Origin: Macropodus opercularis
Lineage: Eukaryota > Chordata > Actinopteri > Anabantiformes > Osphronemidae
Length of the DNA stretch: 64,000 nucleotides
Direction: 5' to 3'
Assembly: GCA_030770545.1 (NCBI GenBank)
Contig: CM061098.1
Coordinates: forward strand, 9,493,501 to 9,557,500
Part shown: positions 23,558-36,077 of the stretch, in pieces
Position numbering within the stretch: position 1 is the first letter of the stretch
Layout: each line of letters begins with the position of its first letter
Translations under genes and position numbers: made by a program
The notes under the pieces: generated by a model
Told to the model about the DNA's origin: nothing
The model's input: the letters and a program-made list of their open reading frames with translations, nothing else
Databases searched by the model: none

Positions 23558-25927
23558 CTTATCTGTATTAGGTAAAGTCTGAGTCCTGGTAAAAGTGTCT
23601 CCTCCGTTTATACTGATCAACTCCCCGTCCACAGGTGGAAACTGTGCAGGGAAAACCACTACGTCACTCTTGAGCGTGTCTGAGCTGAAACAGACGTCGT
23701 ACTGCTGAGTAGCTTTAGAGTAAGACCAGCTCCCGTCAGGGTGGGTGGTGATCATTGGGGCGCTGTACCTGCTGAAACTGCCGTCTGTCCTGTGACATTT
23801 GACAGCGATTAAACTGATGAGGCTGAGCAGGAAGATCACTGACACCGACACAATGGCGATCAGCAGGTACAGGTTGAGGTCAGAGAAGCTCTCCTCCTTT
23901 AGGGGCACATGTCTGAACTGAGTCTGGATGTCAGCTGTGCTTTCCACCACCACCACATCAATAGTCACAGTAGCTGACAGGGAGGGTTCTCCGTTATCAG
24001 AGACCAGCACCACCAAGGGGTGAGTTTTCAGGTCATTGTCACTCATTCTCCTCTTAGTCCTGATTTCGCCGTTGCTGGTTCCGATCCTGAAGAGGTTGTT
24101 TCCTTTGGGCTCAGACAGGTGATAAGAGAGCAGCGCGTTGTATCCAGAGTCTGCGTCTACAGCCCTGATCTTTGCCACAAAGTATCCTGCTTCAGCAGAA
24201 TAGGAGATGCTCTCACTGTTAACGGAGCCGTGCTCAGAGTAGGGAGCGAGAATGGAGGGACTGTTGTCGTTCTCATCCAGGATGAAAACGTTGACAGTCA
24301 CGTTGCTGCTGAGCGGAGGAACACCAGAGTCTGTGGTCTGGACTTTAAACTGAAACGTTTTCAGCTCCTCAAAGTTAAACGACTGTAAACTGACTATGTC
24401 TCCTGTCTCTGAGTTGATGTTTACAAATGATGAAACTGGAATATTTCTTTGAGAACTGTCCAACACTGTATAAGTCAGTTTTGCATTAGCATCCAGATCA
24501 GAATCAAAAGCTTGAATTGTATGAATCACGGAGCCTGTTGGACTATTTTCTTTAACATAAATGTTTATCACAGGCTCCATAAATCGAGGTGCGTTGTCAT
24601 TGATGTCTGAGACATGAACAGTAACAACCTTCATAGTGGAAAGTGGTGGATTTCCTTCATCTGTGGCTGTAATAGTGACATTGTAGTCAAACATGTTTTC
24701 TCTGTCCAGTGGCCCATCTACTACTAATGAATAGTCATTTTTGTAGTTTGACTGTAGCTTAAAGGGGACAGATCCAAGCACCTTACAGTGAGTTAAACCA
24801 TTGTTTCCTGCATCTTTGTCACCGACAGTAACTAAAGCTACTATTGTCCCCAGTTCTGCGTCCTCTTTGACAGGAGTCATAAGTGAGGTGACATATATTT
24901 CTGGTGCATTGTCATTGACATCAATTATCTCTATGAGTAGTTTAGCATGTGCACTACGAGGGGAATGACCCTGATCAGTTGCTTGCACTCTGATTTCATA
25001 AGCAGGCGTCTCTTCATAATCTAAATTTCCCTTCACTGTTATTTCCCCCGTTTCTGAATTTAAATCAAATATATCTGACAGATCAATGTTGCCTCGTTTG
25101 ATCAATGAATACCTAATCTTACTGTTCACACCTTTATCTAAATCTGTTGCATTTAACTTTATTACCTCTGTTCCATGTGCAGTATTTTCACGCACACGTG
25201 CTTTATAGAGTGATTTGCTAAAAATTGGAGCATTATCGTTAGCGTCGAGTACATTTATGTTAATTAGCAGAGTACCCGATCTGGCAGGTTTTCCTCCATC
25301 TACAGCGGTCAGAGTGAGGGTTATGACCGGCTGTTTCTCTCGATCTAAAGCTTTCTGCAGCACTAACTCAGCAGCTACACCGTGTTCACCTCCGCTCTGC
25401 ACATCAATTGAGAAATGTTCATTCTGAGTCAGCTTGTAGGTTTTCACTGTGTTCATTCCTATGTCTGCATCTTCAGCTATTGGGAGGAGATAACGCTCTC
25501 CTGCCGATAACGACTCTGAGATGTTTATCAAATACGATTGCTCTATAAATTGAGGTGAGTTATCATTTATGTCTAAAACACTGACCTCAATGCGATGTGC
25601 ACTCATGGGATTGTTTAGAACAGCCTGCATTTTTAGGGAGCATTGGGTCGTGCTCGGACAAAGCTCCTCTCTGTCTATTCTATCGTTAACAAAAAGGTTT
25701 CCAGTCCGTACGTTTAAATCAAAATATTTCTTACTGTAACTCGAAACAATTCGCAGGTCCCTGGTTTCTAGATCGTGCACATTGATATTTAAATCCTTTG
25801 CGATATTTCCCACCACGGTGCCTTTGTTCGCTTCCTCGGATATGGAGTACGATAGTTGCGAAGCAGACCAGTCACAAAGACAAAGAAGTGCAACAAGGCG
25901 AATCCAAACGCATTCCTCGTTCCCCAT
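23558..25927 (-). CDS. pcdhg: Protocadherin gamma-type variable exon v6
   Basis: 790 codons, counted in full: signal peptide 1-23 (ends DWSAS), EC1 24-123, EC2 to 232, EC3 to 340, EC4 to 445, EC5 to 555, EC6 to about 662, helix 685-709, tail 710-790. Linkers DINDN, DANDN, DVNDN, DINDN, DENDN. Cysteine pair C-PSTTQ-C (90 and 96). N-glycosylation sequons include NIS 135-137, NVT 416-418 and NVT 542-544. EC4-EC5 are shared with v4 and v5; EC1-EC3 are distinct. Private changes in the homogenised part: QTTDSGV and SESISYS, where others read QATDSGV and SESIPYS. Donor GTAGGC. Confidence 0.93.
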
Positions 25928-26092
25928 CGTTGTGGAAAAAGAACCGAGTTTGCGGTAGTCGCGCGTTAACCATACAAGATGTCATTTGCGTCATAAAGAC
26001 GACTGTCCACTACAGCAGACGCTTTCGCAACGCTACAATCCAAGTGTCTCCCTAAACTGATACAGAGTCTGGCTTTTAGGCTTCCAGTAAAG

Positions 26093-26147
26093 GGAGGAGT
26101 TTACACATACAACAATTATACCTGTGGTCTCCAGCGTCACCGTGTGG
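26093..26147 (-). promoter_or_regulatory. v6 promoter module
   Basis: Conserved element 26126-26147 (CCACAC then GGTGACGCTGGAGACC on minus), CTCCTCC at 26093-26099, 33 bases apart. Confidence 0.62.
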
Positions 26148-26442
26148 TGGATGACAGAACTGTCAGATCAAATGTAAACCACAAATAGTTTTGTTTAGAT
26201 CACTAGTATATCTATAGGTATTAGTGCGTGAAATGAATTAAGATAGTGTACATTTTCATACATTGCAGTTACATATAGATCTGAATGAAGACACCAAAGT
26301 CTTTACATTTGCATAGGCAGTTTAATATAATGTAAAGTCTGCTTATCGTGGAATACTTAGGGAGATTTTTTCGTACTACAGTTACTGTTGAGATTAATAT
26401 AACATTCAGATGGCAAACGGTCCCGATTTAAGGTAGAATGAT

Positions 26443-26463
26443 TTCAGCACCAAAGACAGCGAC
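26443..26463 (+). promoter_or_regulatory. RE1/NRSE-like site after v7
   Basis: TTCAGCACC perfect left half, AGACAGCGAC right half: 17 of 19 positions. 215 bases past the v7 donor. Confidence 0.68.
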
Positions 26464-26678
26464 TGTCATGGATTTACTGAATCTGTTATCTTTTCAAAAC
26501 TGACACATTCAGTTTATTATATTTACTGTTTTGTGTGATATTTGATTTACTGCTTTTATTCAGTTTGAGACTCAGTATCATAAACTGTCTAAATTTACTT
26601 TGGCCAAGTAGTGCAAGTCATGCCAGGTATTACAGTAAGTAAGTATAAACACTTCAATCAACACTGAATAACACCTAC

Positions 26679-29081
26679 CTTATCTGCATTAGGTAAAGTC
26701 TGAGTCCTGGTAAAAGTGTCTCCTCCGTTTATACTGATCAACTCCCCGTCCACAGGTGGAAACTGTGCAGGGAAAACTACTACGTCACTCTTGAGCGTGT
26801 CTGAGCTGAAACAGACGTCATACTGCTGAGTAGCTTTAGAGTAAGACCAGCTCCCGTCAGGGTGGGTGGTGATCATTGGGGCGCTGTACCTGCTGAAACT
26901 GCCGTCTGTCCTGTGACATTTGACAGCGATTAAACTGATGAGACTCAGCAGGAAGATCACTGACACCGACACAATGGCGATCAGCAGGTACAGGTTGAGG
27001 TCAGAGAAGTTCTCCTCCTTTAGGGGCACATGTCTGAACTGAGTCTGGATGTCAGCTGTGCTTTCCACCACCACCACATCAATAGTCACAGTAGCTGACA
27101 GGGAGGGTTCTCCATTATCAGAGACCAGCACCACCAAGGGGTGAGTTTTCAGGTCATTGTCACTCATTCTCCTCTTAGTCCTGATTTCTCCGTTGCTGGT
27201 TCCGATCCTGAAGAGGTTGTTTCCTTTGGGCTCAGACAGGTGATAAGAGAGCAGCGCGTTGTATCCAGAGTCTGAGTCTACAGCCCTGATCTTTGCCACA
27301 AAGTATCCTGCTTCAGCAGAATAGGGGATGCTCTCACTGTTAACGGAGCCGTGCTCAGAATAGGGAGCGAGAATGGAGGGACTGTTGTCGTTCTCATCCA
27401 GAATGAAAACGTTGATAGTCACGTTGCTGCTGAGCGGAGGAACACCAGAGTCTGTGGCCTGGACTTTAAACTGAAACGTTTTCAGTTCCTCAAAGTTAAA
27501 CGACTGTAAACTGACTAGATCTCCTGTCTCTGAGTTGATGTTTACAACTGAAGAAATCAAAAACGTCTTTTCACTGTTATCCATTAATGAATAAGTAATT
27601 TTGGCATTTTCCACCGAATCTGTATCTTGTGCAGTTATTCTTGTTATAATATCTCCCACTTTACTGTTCTCTTTGACATAAATGTTTAAACTAGCATCTG
27701 CAAAAAGGGGCGCATTGTCATTAATGTCAGAAATCTGCACAGTTATTACAGCAGTACTCAAAAGAGGAGGATTTCCATCATCTATTGCAGTAATTGTCAC
27801 ATTGTACTGTGATACTACCTCCCTGTCAAGGACACCGTCAACTATCAGCGAGTAATAGTGCTTGTAATTTGATGTTAACTTAAATGGGACTGAATCTTTA
27901 ATTTTACAGGTAGTTAGGCCATTTTGACCTCCATCTTTATCAGTCACCGTCACAAGTGCAACGACTGTTCCACGTTCAGCGCTTTCTTTAACCGGGCTCA
28001 TCAATGATGTTATTGAAATCTCCGGTGCATTATCATTTACATCGATCACCTCCACTAGCACCTTAGAGTAACCACTGCGAGGTGAAGCGCCTTGATCTGT
28101 TGCCCGCACTCTTAATTCATAAGCACTATTTTCCTCGAAATCCAACTTATCTTTCACAATAATGTCTCCGCTTTCAGGATTTACAACAAATTTATCCGGT
28201 GAGTCCGCATTCCCTCTTTTCATTAAATAGTATCTGATGTCTGAGTTTGATCCGTAGTCTAAATCAGTCGCGTTTAGTTTTACTATTGTTGTACCTATAG
28301 AAACATTTTCACTGACACTTACTTTATAAAGCGATTTGCTAAATAAAGGTGTGTTATCGTTGACGTCTACGACATTCACACGAACCAGCATGGTGCCGGA
28401 TCGTGCAGGTTTTCCTCCGTCTACAGCGGTGACGGTCAGTTTAATAACAGGTTGCTTCTCTCGGTCTAAAGGTTTCTGCAGCACCAACTCAGCAGACACT
28501 CCGTCTTCTCCCGCACTCACGTCTATAGAGAAGTGCTCGTTCGAACTTAACTTGTAGGCTTTCACTGAATTACTCCCAGTGTCTGCATCTTGAGCAGCTG
28601 GGAGCGGGTATCTCTCCCCCGTTGAAGAAGACTCTGAGATATTAAACACATGAGTTTGCTCAGAGAACGATGGTGCATTGTCATTTATATCAAGAATGCC
28701 GACCTCAATGCGAAAAATATTCATAGGGTGGCTCATCAGCCCCTCGATGTTTAAAGAACACTTCGCTGCATGAGGACAAAGCTCTTCACGGTCTATTCTT
28801 TCGTTTACCAACAAGGCTCCTGATTTCAAATTTGCCTCGAAATACTTCTTACTGTATGTCGATACAATCCGAAATCCTCGTTCCTCCAGTTGCTGTGTAT
28901 TAACGTTTAAATCCTTAGCGAGATTCCCCACCACTGTGCCTTTGTCCACCTCCTCGGAAACCGAGTAAGAAATCTGAGCAGCAGACCAGTCAGATAAACA
29001 AAGAATAATGGCGCATAACATCCATTCGACCTCTCTGTCATGTCGACAACCCATTGTTTCAATTAAATACGCTCCATTCAT
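26679..29081 (-). CDS. pcdhg: Protocadherin gamma-type variable exon v7
   Basis: 801 codons from the first ATG; an inner ATG at 29054 (MGCRHDREVEW) is also possible and shortens the signal peptide, which ends DWSAA before QISYS. Cysteine pair C-PHAAK-C; linkers DINDN, DVNDN, DVNDN, DINDN, DENDN (562-566); helix about 696-720. EC3-EC5 are private. The juxtamembrane EEN-F-S replaces EES-F-S, creating an N-F-S sequon five residues before the helix, probably too close for glycosylation. Shares AVDSDSGY with v5. Donor GTAGGT, similar to v5 and v6. Confidence 0.92.
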
Positions 29082-29207
29082 CAACAGAAACAGGGAAATA
29101 TCCGAAAGAAGACCGAGCTCTGTTCATTCCGGGACCGTCTTTCAACGCGACGTGTTATACTAACCCACTCCCTTAATAAAATATGGTCCTCTTTTTTAGA
29201 CAGTGGA

Positions 29208-29272
29208 GGAGGAGTTTTAGGCAGCCTTTTATAAATTCGTTTGAACCTGTGGTCTCGAGCGACATCTCGCGA
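29208..29272 (-). promoter_or_regulatory. v7 promoter module
   Basis: Conserved element 29251-29272 (TCGCGA then GATGTCGCTCGAGACC on minus), with three CpGs plus the CGCT core. CTCCTCC at 29208-29214, 43 bases away, the widest spacing seen. Confidence 0.6.
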
Positions 29273-29778
29273 TGCTTTTGTAGACCGCTGTGAAACGTTT
29301 ACAAATCATATGATTCAAAATATGCTTTCATATTACAGATATTTATATGTTATTGTCATACTTCATGTAGTAATATGCTAATCTGTTTACAAAGCAGAGA
29401 GGATGACGAGAACAAAAGTCGCTGCAATTGGAAAGGGCAACGATAAAATATCAATAATTAGGAAGCCAGTAAGTGAACGAGTTAATAAATACGTGAATTA
29501 TGGTATAAACTGTTGTTACCTTTGACATAAACATATTTTTCAAATTGTTTATACCATAAGAAAACGAGAAGATTTTTAGAAAATACTTTAGGGCTCTTCC
29601 ACCTTCGGTGTTGTGGACATTTATAAACATCAAATGTAATGTAAGGTAATGAAATTTAAAATAGTTTGACTCGATTCACGGTTGTTCTGACTTGTAAAAA
29701 ATGTAATTGGAGACCGACAGACTCTTTACTGCAGTTCAGCGGAGTCACATACAAATGAGAATAGCTCATCCAAGCTGT

Positions 29779-29799
29779 ATGAGCACCACGGAGAGCTCC
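29779..29799 (+). promoter_or_regulatory. RE1/NRSE-like site after v8
   Basis: ATGAGCACC and GGAGAGCTCC: 15 of 19 positions, canonical gap. 267 bases past the v8 donor. Confidence 0.5.
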
Positions 29800-30066
29800 T
29801 TTACATTATGCAATACCTATGAGCGCTGGTGGAAGGACAGCATGCAATGGATGGGACTTTGTATAAAACCAGACTTTATCATTAACAAAGAGAAAAGTCA
29901 ATTTAAAAACAAATCTTAATAAATGTCCTACTAAAACACCTGCTGATATTTGCAGTGTGCTTCTCTGTTTGAGACCAAGCCTGTTTATTTTCACAGAAAA
30001 AAAACTAACGGTGTATAACAAACACAAAATTTGACTGGTATAGTCAACGTTCTACATGTGTCTTAC

Positions 30067-32436
30067 CTTGTCTGTGTTAGGTAAAGTCTGAGTCCTGGTA
30101 AAAGTGTCTCCTCCGTTTATACTTATCAACTCCCCGTCCACAGGTGGAAACTGTGCTGGGAAAACCACTACGTCACTCTTGAGCGTGTCTGAGCTGAAAC
30201 AGACGTCATACTGCTGAGTAGCTTTAGAGTAAGACCAGCTCCCGTCAGGGTGGGTGGTGATCATTGGGGCGCTGTACCTGCTGAAACTGCCGTCTGTCCT
30301 GTGACATTTGACAGCGATTAAACTGATGAGACTCAGCAGGAAGATCACGGACACCGACACAATGGCGATCAGCAGGTACAGGTTGAGGTCAGAGAAGCTC
30401 TCCTCCTTTATGGGCACATGTCTGAACTGAGTCTGGATGTCAGCTGTGCTTTCCACCACCACCACATCAATAGTCACAGTAGCTGACAGGGAGGGTTCTC
30501 CGTTATCAGAGACCAGCACCACCAAGGGGTGAGTTTTCAGGTCATTGTCACTCATTCTCCTCTTAGTCCTGATTTCTCCGTTGCTGGTTCCGATCCTGAA
30601 GAGGTTGTTTCCTTTGGGCTCAGACAGGTGATAAGAGAGCAGCGCGTTGTATCCAGAGTCTGCGTCTACAGCCCTGATCTTTGCCACAAAGTATCCTGCT
30701 TCAGCAGAATAGGGGATGCTCTCACTGTTAACGGAGCCGTGCTCAGAATAGGGAGCGAGAATGGAGGGACTGTTGTCGTTCTCATCCAGGATGAAAACGT
30801 TGACAGTCACATTGCTGCTGAGTGGAGGAACACCAGAGTCTGTGGCCTGGACTTTAAACTGAAACGTTTTCAGCTCCTCAAAGTTAAACGACTGTAAACT
30901 GACTATGGCTCCAGTCTCTGAGTTGATGTTTATCATGGTAGATAATGATGCTCTGTTTCTTTCAACTGAATATGTTACGAGGCCATTTTCGCCAATGTCA
31001 GCATCGGATGCAGACAAAGTTTTGATTGTTTTCCCAACAATACTGTTCTCTAGCACGTAAATATTAACCACAGGTTCTGAGAATAGAGGAGAGTTGTCAT
31101 TTACATCAGCTATGGGAACAGTGATTACAGTGGTGTTGGTTAGAGGTGGATTTCCTTCATCTGTGGCTGAAATGGTGACGTTATAACTGGAGATAACTTC
31201 TCTGTCAAGATTTCCATCAACAACTAAAGAATAATAGTTTTTGTAATTTGTCTCTAGTTTAAATGGGACTTGGCTTAAGATTCTACAATTTACTTCTCCA
31301 TTTTTACCACCATCTCTGTCAATGAGGGACACCAGTGCAATAGCAGTTCCTACAGATGCGTCTTCTTTTACAGTATTTAACAATGACGTCACAGTTATTT
31401 CAGGGGCATGGTCATTCTCATCTATTACTTCTACCAGTACTTTACAGTGAGCTGACATCGGTGGCTGGGCTTTATCATTTGCTTCTACACGGATCTCAAA
31501 TGCCTTATTTTCCTCATAATCGACATTGGCTTTCACTGTTATCACACCCGTTAGAGGATCAATATGAAAAATCTCCAATATGCGATCCTGCCCTCTGCTT
31601 CTTAATGAATACTCTATGTCACCATTTGTCCCCTCGTCTGCGTCTGTTGCGTTTAGTGTAATCACAGTAGTCCCGATTGGCGTATTCTCAAATATACGAA
31701 CTTTGTACAAGGGGCTGCTAAACACAGGAGGGTTATCATTTATGTCTAAAACGTGTACAACGACCTGGGATGTGCCGGATCTCGGTGGAGTTCCTCCGTC
31801 TATAGCAGTCACTGTGAGATGTATCACAGGCTGTTTTTCTCGATCCAGCGTTTTCTGTAAAACCAACTCTGCAGACACGCTCTCTCCTCCTTTATTTGTA
31901 GCAAGATAAAAGTATTCATTAGGAGTTATTTTAAACGAATTGACGGTGTTCTTACCAATGTCTGCATCGATGGCCTCTGACAAAGCGAATTTCATTCCAG
32001 GCAGAGTATTCTCTGCTATGTCTATAATTTGAGATTTTTCTGTGAATACCGGATCGTTGTCGTTAATATCTAGTATAATTATTTCTAGTCTATACAACTT
32101 CAAGGGATTATTTATCACAGCTTCTACACTGACTGCGCATCTCTGATCCTTGGAACACAGCTCCTCTCTGTCTATTCTTTCATTCACGTAGAGAGCACCG
32201 GTCTTTAAATTTACCTCGAAATATTTCCGCTTTGATCCGGTAATGATTTGAAACATACGAGCTTCCAAATCTTGAAGGCTGAGGTTTAGGTCCTTAACGA
32301 TATTTCCCACAGAAGTCCCTGGATTTACTTCCTCTAACACAGAATATGAGAGCTGGCCAGACTCCGCTTCCCAACAACACTCCAGCAGCACAAGCACCAG
32401 ATAGGGAACAATAGACGTCCGCAATCGTACTTCCAT
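30067..32436 (-). CDS. pcdhg: Protocadherin gamma-type variable exon v8 (group B)
   Basis: 790 codons. ATG at 32436; 27-residue signal peptide, mature start QLSYSVLEEV. It is of group B (CWEA signal-peptide end, YFEVNLKTGALYVNERIDREEL) although it sits between group A exons v7 and v9. Cysteine pair C-SKDQR-C. Linkers DINDN, DINDN, then DENDH at the EC3-EC4 junction in place of DxNDN, then DVNDN and DENDN (551-555). The histidine replaces a residue that normally ligates calcium or shapes the linker, so this junction may bind calcium differently. Markers: SETGAIVSL (others GDIVSL) and HVPIKEES. Donor GTAAGA. Confidence 0.92.
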
Positions 32437-32622
32437 AATTCCATGAGTTGATTTAAGCGCAGATTGACTGCAAAAAGATTCCAGTCACTAAATTGTAATA
32501 AAATAAAACGGTACACAGCATCAGATTTGTATGATGAGCGTCACACCAGTAAAACGTATCATCCGTCTTTTCGTGCTCTCGTTGAGACAAAGCCTGTACA
32601 ACCCTGCCGTCTTTCAAAACTG

Positions 32623-32681
32623 GGAGGAGCGTGAAAATAATACATACTCTCGATGTCACGGTCTACAGTGTCGCCACGTGG
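32623..32681 (-). promoter_or_regulatory. v8 promoter module
   Basis: Conserved element 32660-32681 (CCACGT then GGCGACACTGTAGACC on minus): the GACACTG type that goes with group B exons. CTCCTCC at 32623-32629; ACAAAGC near 32587. The 32437-32885 spacer is short and I see no RE1-like site for v9 in it. Confidence 0.62.
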
Positions 32682-32885
32682 AGACCTGCCACAACTGCAT
32701 TCATGGAATTCAGGTTGAACTATCGAGACACGTTTTTGCTACAGTACAAATGTATAATTCAATAAATCATATAGAGTCAAAGTCACGCAAATTGCATATG
32801 AGGAAACGTTCACAACCAAATATATTGGGTAGTTTGTAAAAGTCAGTTATGAGTTATTCTGTATACATAATTCCATTTTTCTTAC

Positions 32886-35264
32886 CTTGTCTGTGTTAGG
32901 TAAAGTCTGAGTCCTGGTAAAAGTGTCTCCTCCGTTTATACTGATCAACTCCCCGTCCACAGGTGGAAACTGTGCAGGGAAAACCACTACGTCACTCTTG
33001 AGCGTGTCTGAGCTGAAACAGACGTCGTACTGCTGAGTAGCTTTAGAGTAAGACCAGCTCCCGTCAGGGTGGGTTGTGATCATTGGGGCGCTGTACCTGC
33101 TGAAACTGCCGTCTGTCCTGTGACATTTGACAGCGATTATACTGATGAGGCTGAGCAGGAAGATCACTGACACCGACACAATGGCGATCAGCAGGTACAG
33201 GTTGAGGTCAGAGAAGCTCTCCTCCTTTAGGGGCACATGTCTGAACTGAGTCTGGATGTCAGCTGTGCTTTCCACCACCACCACATCAATAGTCACAGTA
33301 GCTGACAGGGAGGGTTCTCCATTATCAGAGACCAGCACCACCAAGGGGTGAGTTTTCAGATCATTGTCACTCATTCTCCTCTTAGTCCTGATTTCTCCGT
33401 TGCTGGTTCCGATCCTGAAGAGGTTGTTTCCTTTGGGCTCAGACAGGTGATAAGAGAGCAGCGCGTTGTATCCAGAGTCTGCGTCTACAGCCCTGATCTT
33501 TGCCACAAAGTATCCTGCTTCAGCAGAATAGGGGATGCTCTCACTGTTAACGGAGCCGTGCTCAGAATAGGGAGCGAGAATGGAGGGACTGTTGTCGTTC
33601 TCATCCAGGATGAAAACGTTGACAGTCACGTTGCTGCTGAGCGGAGGAACACCAGAGTCTGTGGCCTGGACTTTAAACTGAAACGTTTTCAGTTCCTCAA
33701 AGTTAAACGACTGTAAACTGACTATATCTCCAGTTTCTGAGTTGATATTTATCATTGACGCTATCTCTGCGGTCTTTGGATAACTGTTAAATAAATTATA
33801 TTTTGACTTTGCGTTATCATTTAAATCTGAATCGATCGTTGTCAGTGTATGAATAATCGTCCCAACTGGGCTGTTCTCCTTTAAATAGATACTAATCAGA
33901 GGTTCCACGAATCGAGGAGGATTGTCATTCACGTCTGAAACTTGAATAGCAACAATGCTTGTGGTCGACAAAGAGGGACTTCCCTCGTCAGTAGCTATGA
34001 TTGATACATTGTATAGTGAAACACTCTCCCTGTCAAGAGGCTCGTCGACTAACAACGAGTAATAGTTTTTATAGTTAGATTTTAATTTGAATGGCACAGA
34101 ACCTGTTATCTTACAGCTTGTTACGCCATTTTTGCCTCCGTCCTTATCAGTTATTGTCACCATAGCAACAGCGGTGCCTATTTCAGCGTCCTCTTTCACT
34201 GGACTCATGAGTGATGATACCGAGATTATTGGAGCATTGTCATTAGTATCAATGACTTCGACTAAAACTTTGCTGTGTGCACTGCGCGGAGGGGTTCCTT
34301 TATCTCGCGCTTGAACACGAATCTCAAAAGCTTGATTTTCCTCATAGTCAATATTGCCTTTTACTGAGATTTCACCAGTATTCTCATCTAAGGCGAATTT
34401 ATCATCAAGGTTCAAACGTCCTCTTTCACTAAAAGAATACACCAGTTGACCGTTAACGCCGTCATCTAAATCAGTAGCTGACAGGGTCAATAAATGTGTC
34501 CCAGTGTTTGCATTTTCGACCACTTGCACTTTGTAAAGTGGTTTACTGAACAGGGGCGAGTTGTCATTTACATCCAGCACGTTCACTCTGATCTGTAATG
34601 TTCCCGTTCTGGCAGGTTTTCCACCATCTACTGCAGTCAGCATGAGCTCAATAACAGTCTGCTTTTCTCGGTCTAATGCCTTCTGCAGCACTAACTCGGC
34701 AGACACACTCTGATCACCACTGTTCTGTACATCCAACGTGAAATAATCATTCGGGTTTAATTTGTAAGTCTTTACAGAGTTAGCGCCTACGTCTCCGTCA
34801 TGAGCGATAGGGAGTGGATGTCTTTCTCCTACATATGAAGATTCAGACATGTCTATTGTAGTTGTTTCTTCCAGAAAATACGGCGCATTGTCATTTATAT
34901 CAGAAACTACAACTTCAATTCGATGAAGACTGCGAGGGTTACTCAACTTAGCCTCTATATTCAAAGAGCACTTTACCGTATTTGGACAAAGCTCCTCCCG
35001 ATCTATTCTTTCGCTAACAACAAGTAGTCCAGATTCACGATTTATGTCAAAATATTGTTTGTTATAGACGGAAGTAATCTGAAGACCCGATGTTTCAAGA
35101 CGCTGCACATTGAGGTTTAAATCTTTTGCGAGGTTTCCCACCGCCGTCCCTTTGTCCGCCTCCTCTGAAATGGTATAAGATATCTGAGCCACGGACCAGT
35201 CGCAGAGACAAAGCAGAGTAAAGAACAATCTCCCAATATATTCCCATTGTTCCTGAGCAGCCAT
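32886..35264 (-). CDS. pcdhg: Protocadherin gamma-type variable exon v9
   Basis: 793 codons; group A by its leader (CLCDWSVAQISYT). Cysteine pair C-PNTVK-C. Linkers DINDN, DVNDN, DTNDN, DVNDN, DENDN (554-558). EC2 has GDVGANSVKTYKL with glycine where others have DADVG. In the helix (about 688-712) LISIIAVKC replaces LISLIAVKC, a change also in v17. Donor GTAAGA after AAG. No RE1-like site was found within the 450 bases downstream, where the v8 promoter begins. Confidence 0.92.
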
Positions 35265-35442
35265 CGCCGTTTCGACAATAGCAACAATTCCAGATTGCTG
35301 CCTTTTGACTTATCCACAAAAATGTATAAACGACATTTCCTATAAATCCATTCTCGTGTATGCTCCTCTGTCTTCACCGCTTTACTCGCCTGTTTTCACA
35401 AAGCACTGCCCGTTGATGACGTTCCGTATTTTATCATACATA

Positions 35443-35497
35443 GGAGGGGTTTCTAAACACTGAACAAAATTATATGGTCACTGGCGACATCTAGTGA
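35443..35497 (-). promoter_or_regulatory. v9 promoter module
   Basis: Conserved element 35476-35497 (TCACTA then GATGTCGCCAGTGACC on minus), CGCC core. Box CCCCTCC at 35443-35449; CTTTGTG near 35398. Confidence 0.57.
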
Positions 35498-35740
35498 CAC
35501 TTTAGTATACAGACAGACCAAAACAGAGGTACAGTATATCATTGGAAACTGCAATGGCAACTGGATATACTGGTTGCTTGTGAATTACTCAACGGGTGGA
35601 ATCTTCATAAAATAGATTTCTATGACATACACTACTGCCATGATGTTTTTAGCTAGTGGTAAAGATAATGCCTACTGATGATTTTCCAGTAAACTAACAC
35701 ACAACAGTAAATACAACCTGCCAAAGATCAGCTCCACAGT

Positions 35741-35761
35741 ATCAGCACCATGGAGAGCAGC
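35741..35761 (+). promoter_or_regulatory. RE1/NRSE-like site after v10
   Basis: ATCAGCACC and GGAGAGCAGC: 15 of 19 positions, canonical gap. 316 bases past the v10 donor. Confidence 0.5.
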
Positions 35762-36077
35762 AAAAGTTCAGTATAGCAAAGAAAAGTAAACACGTTTTTC
35801 AGGACCAGGGAGAGTAGGTGTGATTATAGAGCACGGGATCTAAGATAATTTAAAGTAAGAAACATGATGGATGTAGGTACATGCAATCATTATTTACAAT
35901 GTGAAAACCGATGTTCAGTATATGATTTGCATAATAAATGCTTATAATACTAAACTCCTGCTCAATCCAGAGGCAATAAATAAGTTAGTGTGCCTATATT
36001 CAACAAATGTTTGGTATCATACAATTATAAAACAATTATTTATTGACATTGATAAAATTGGGCATGACTTTACTCAC

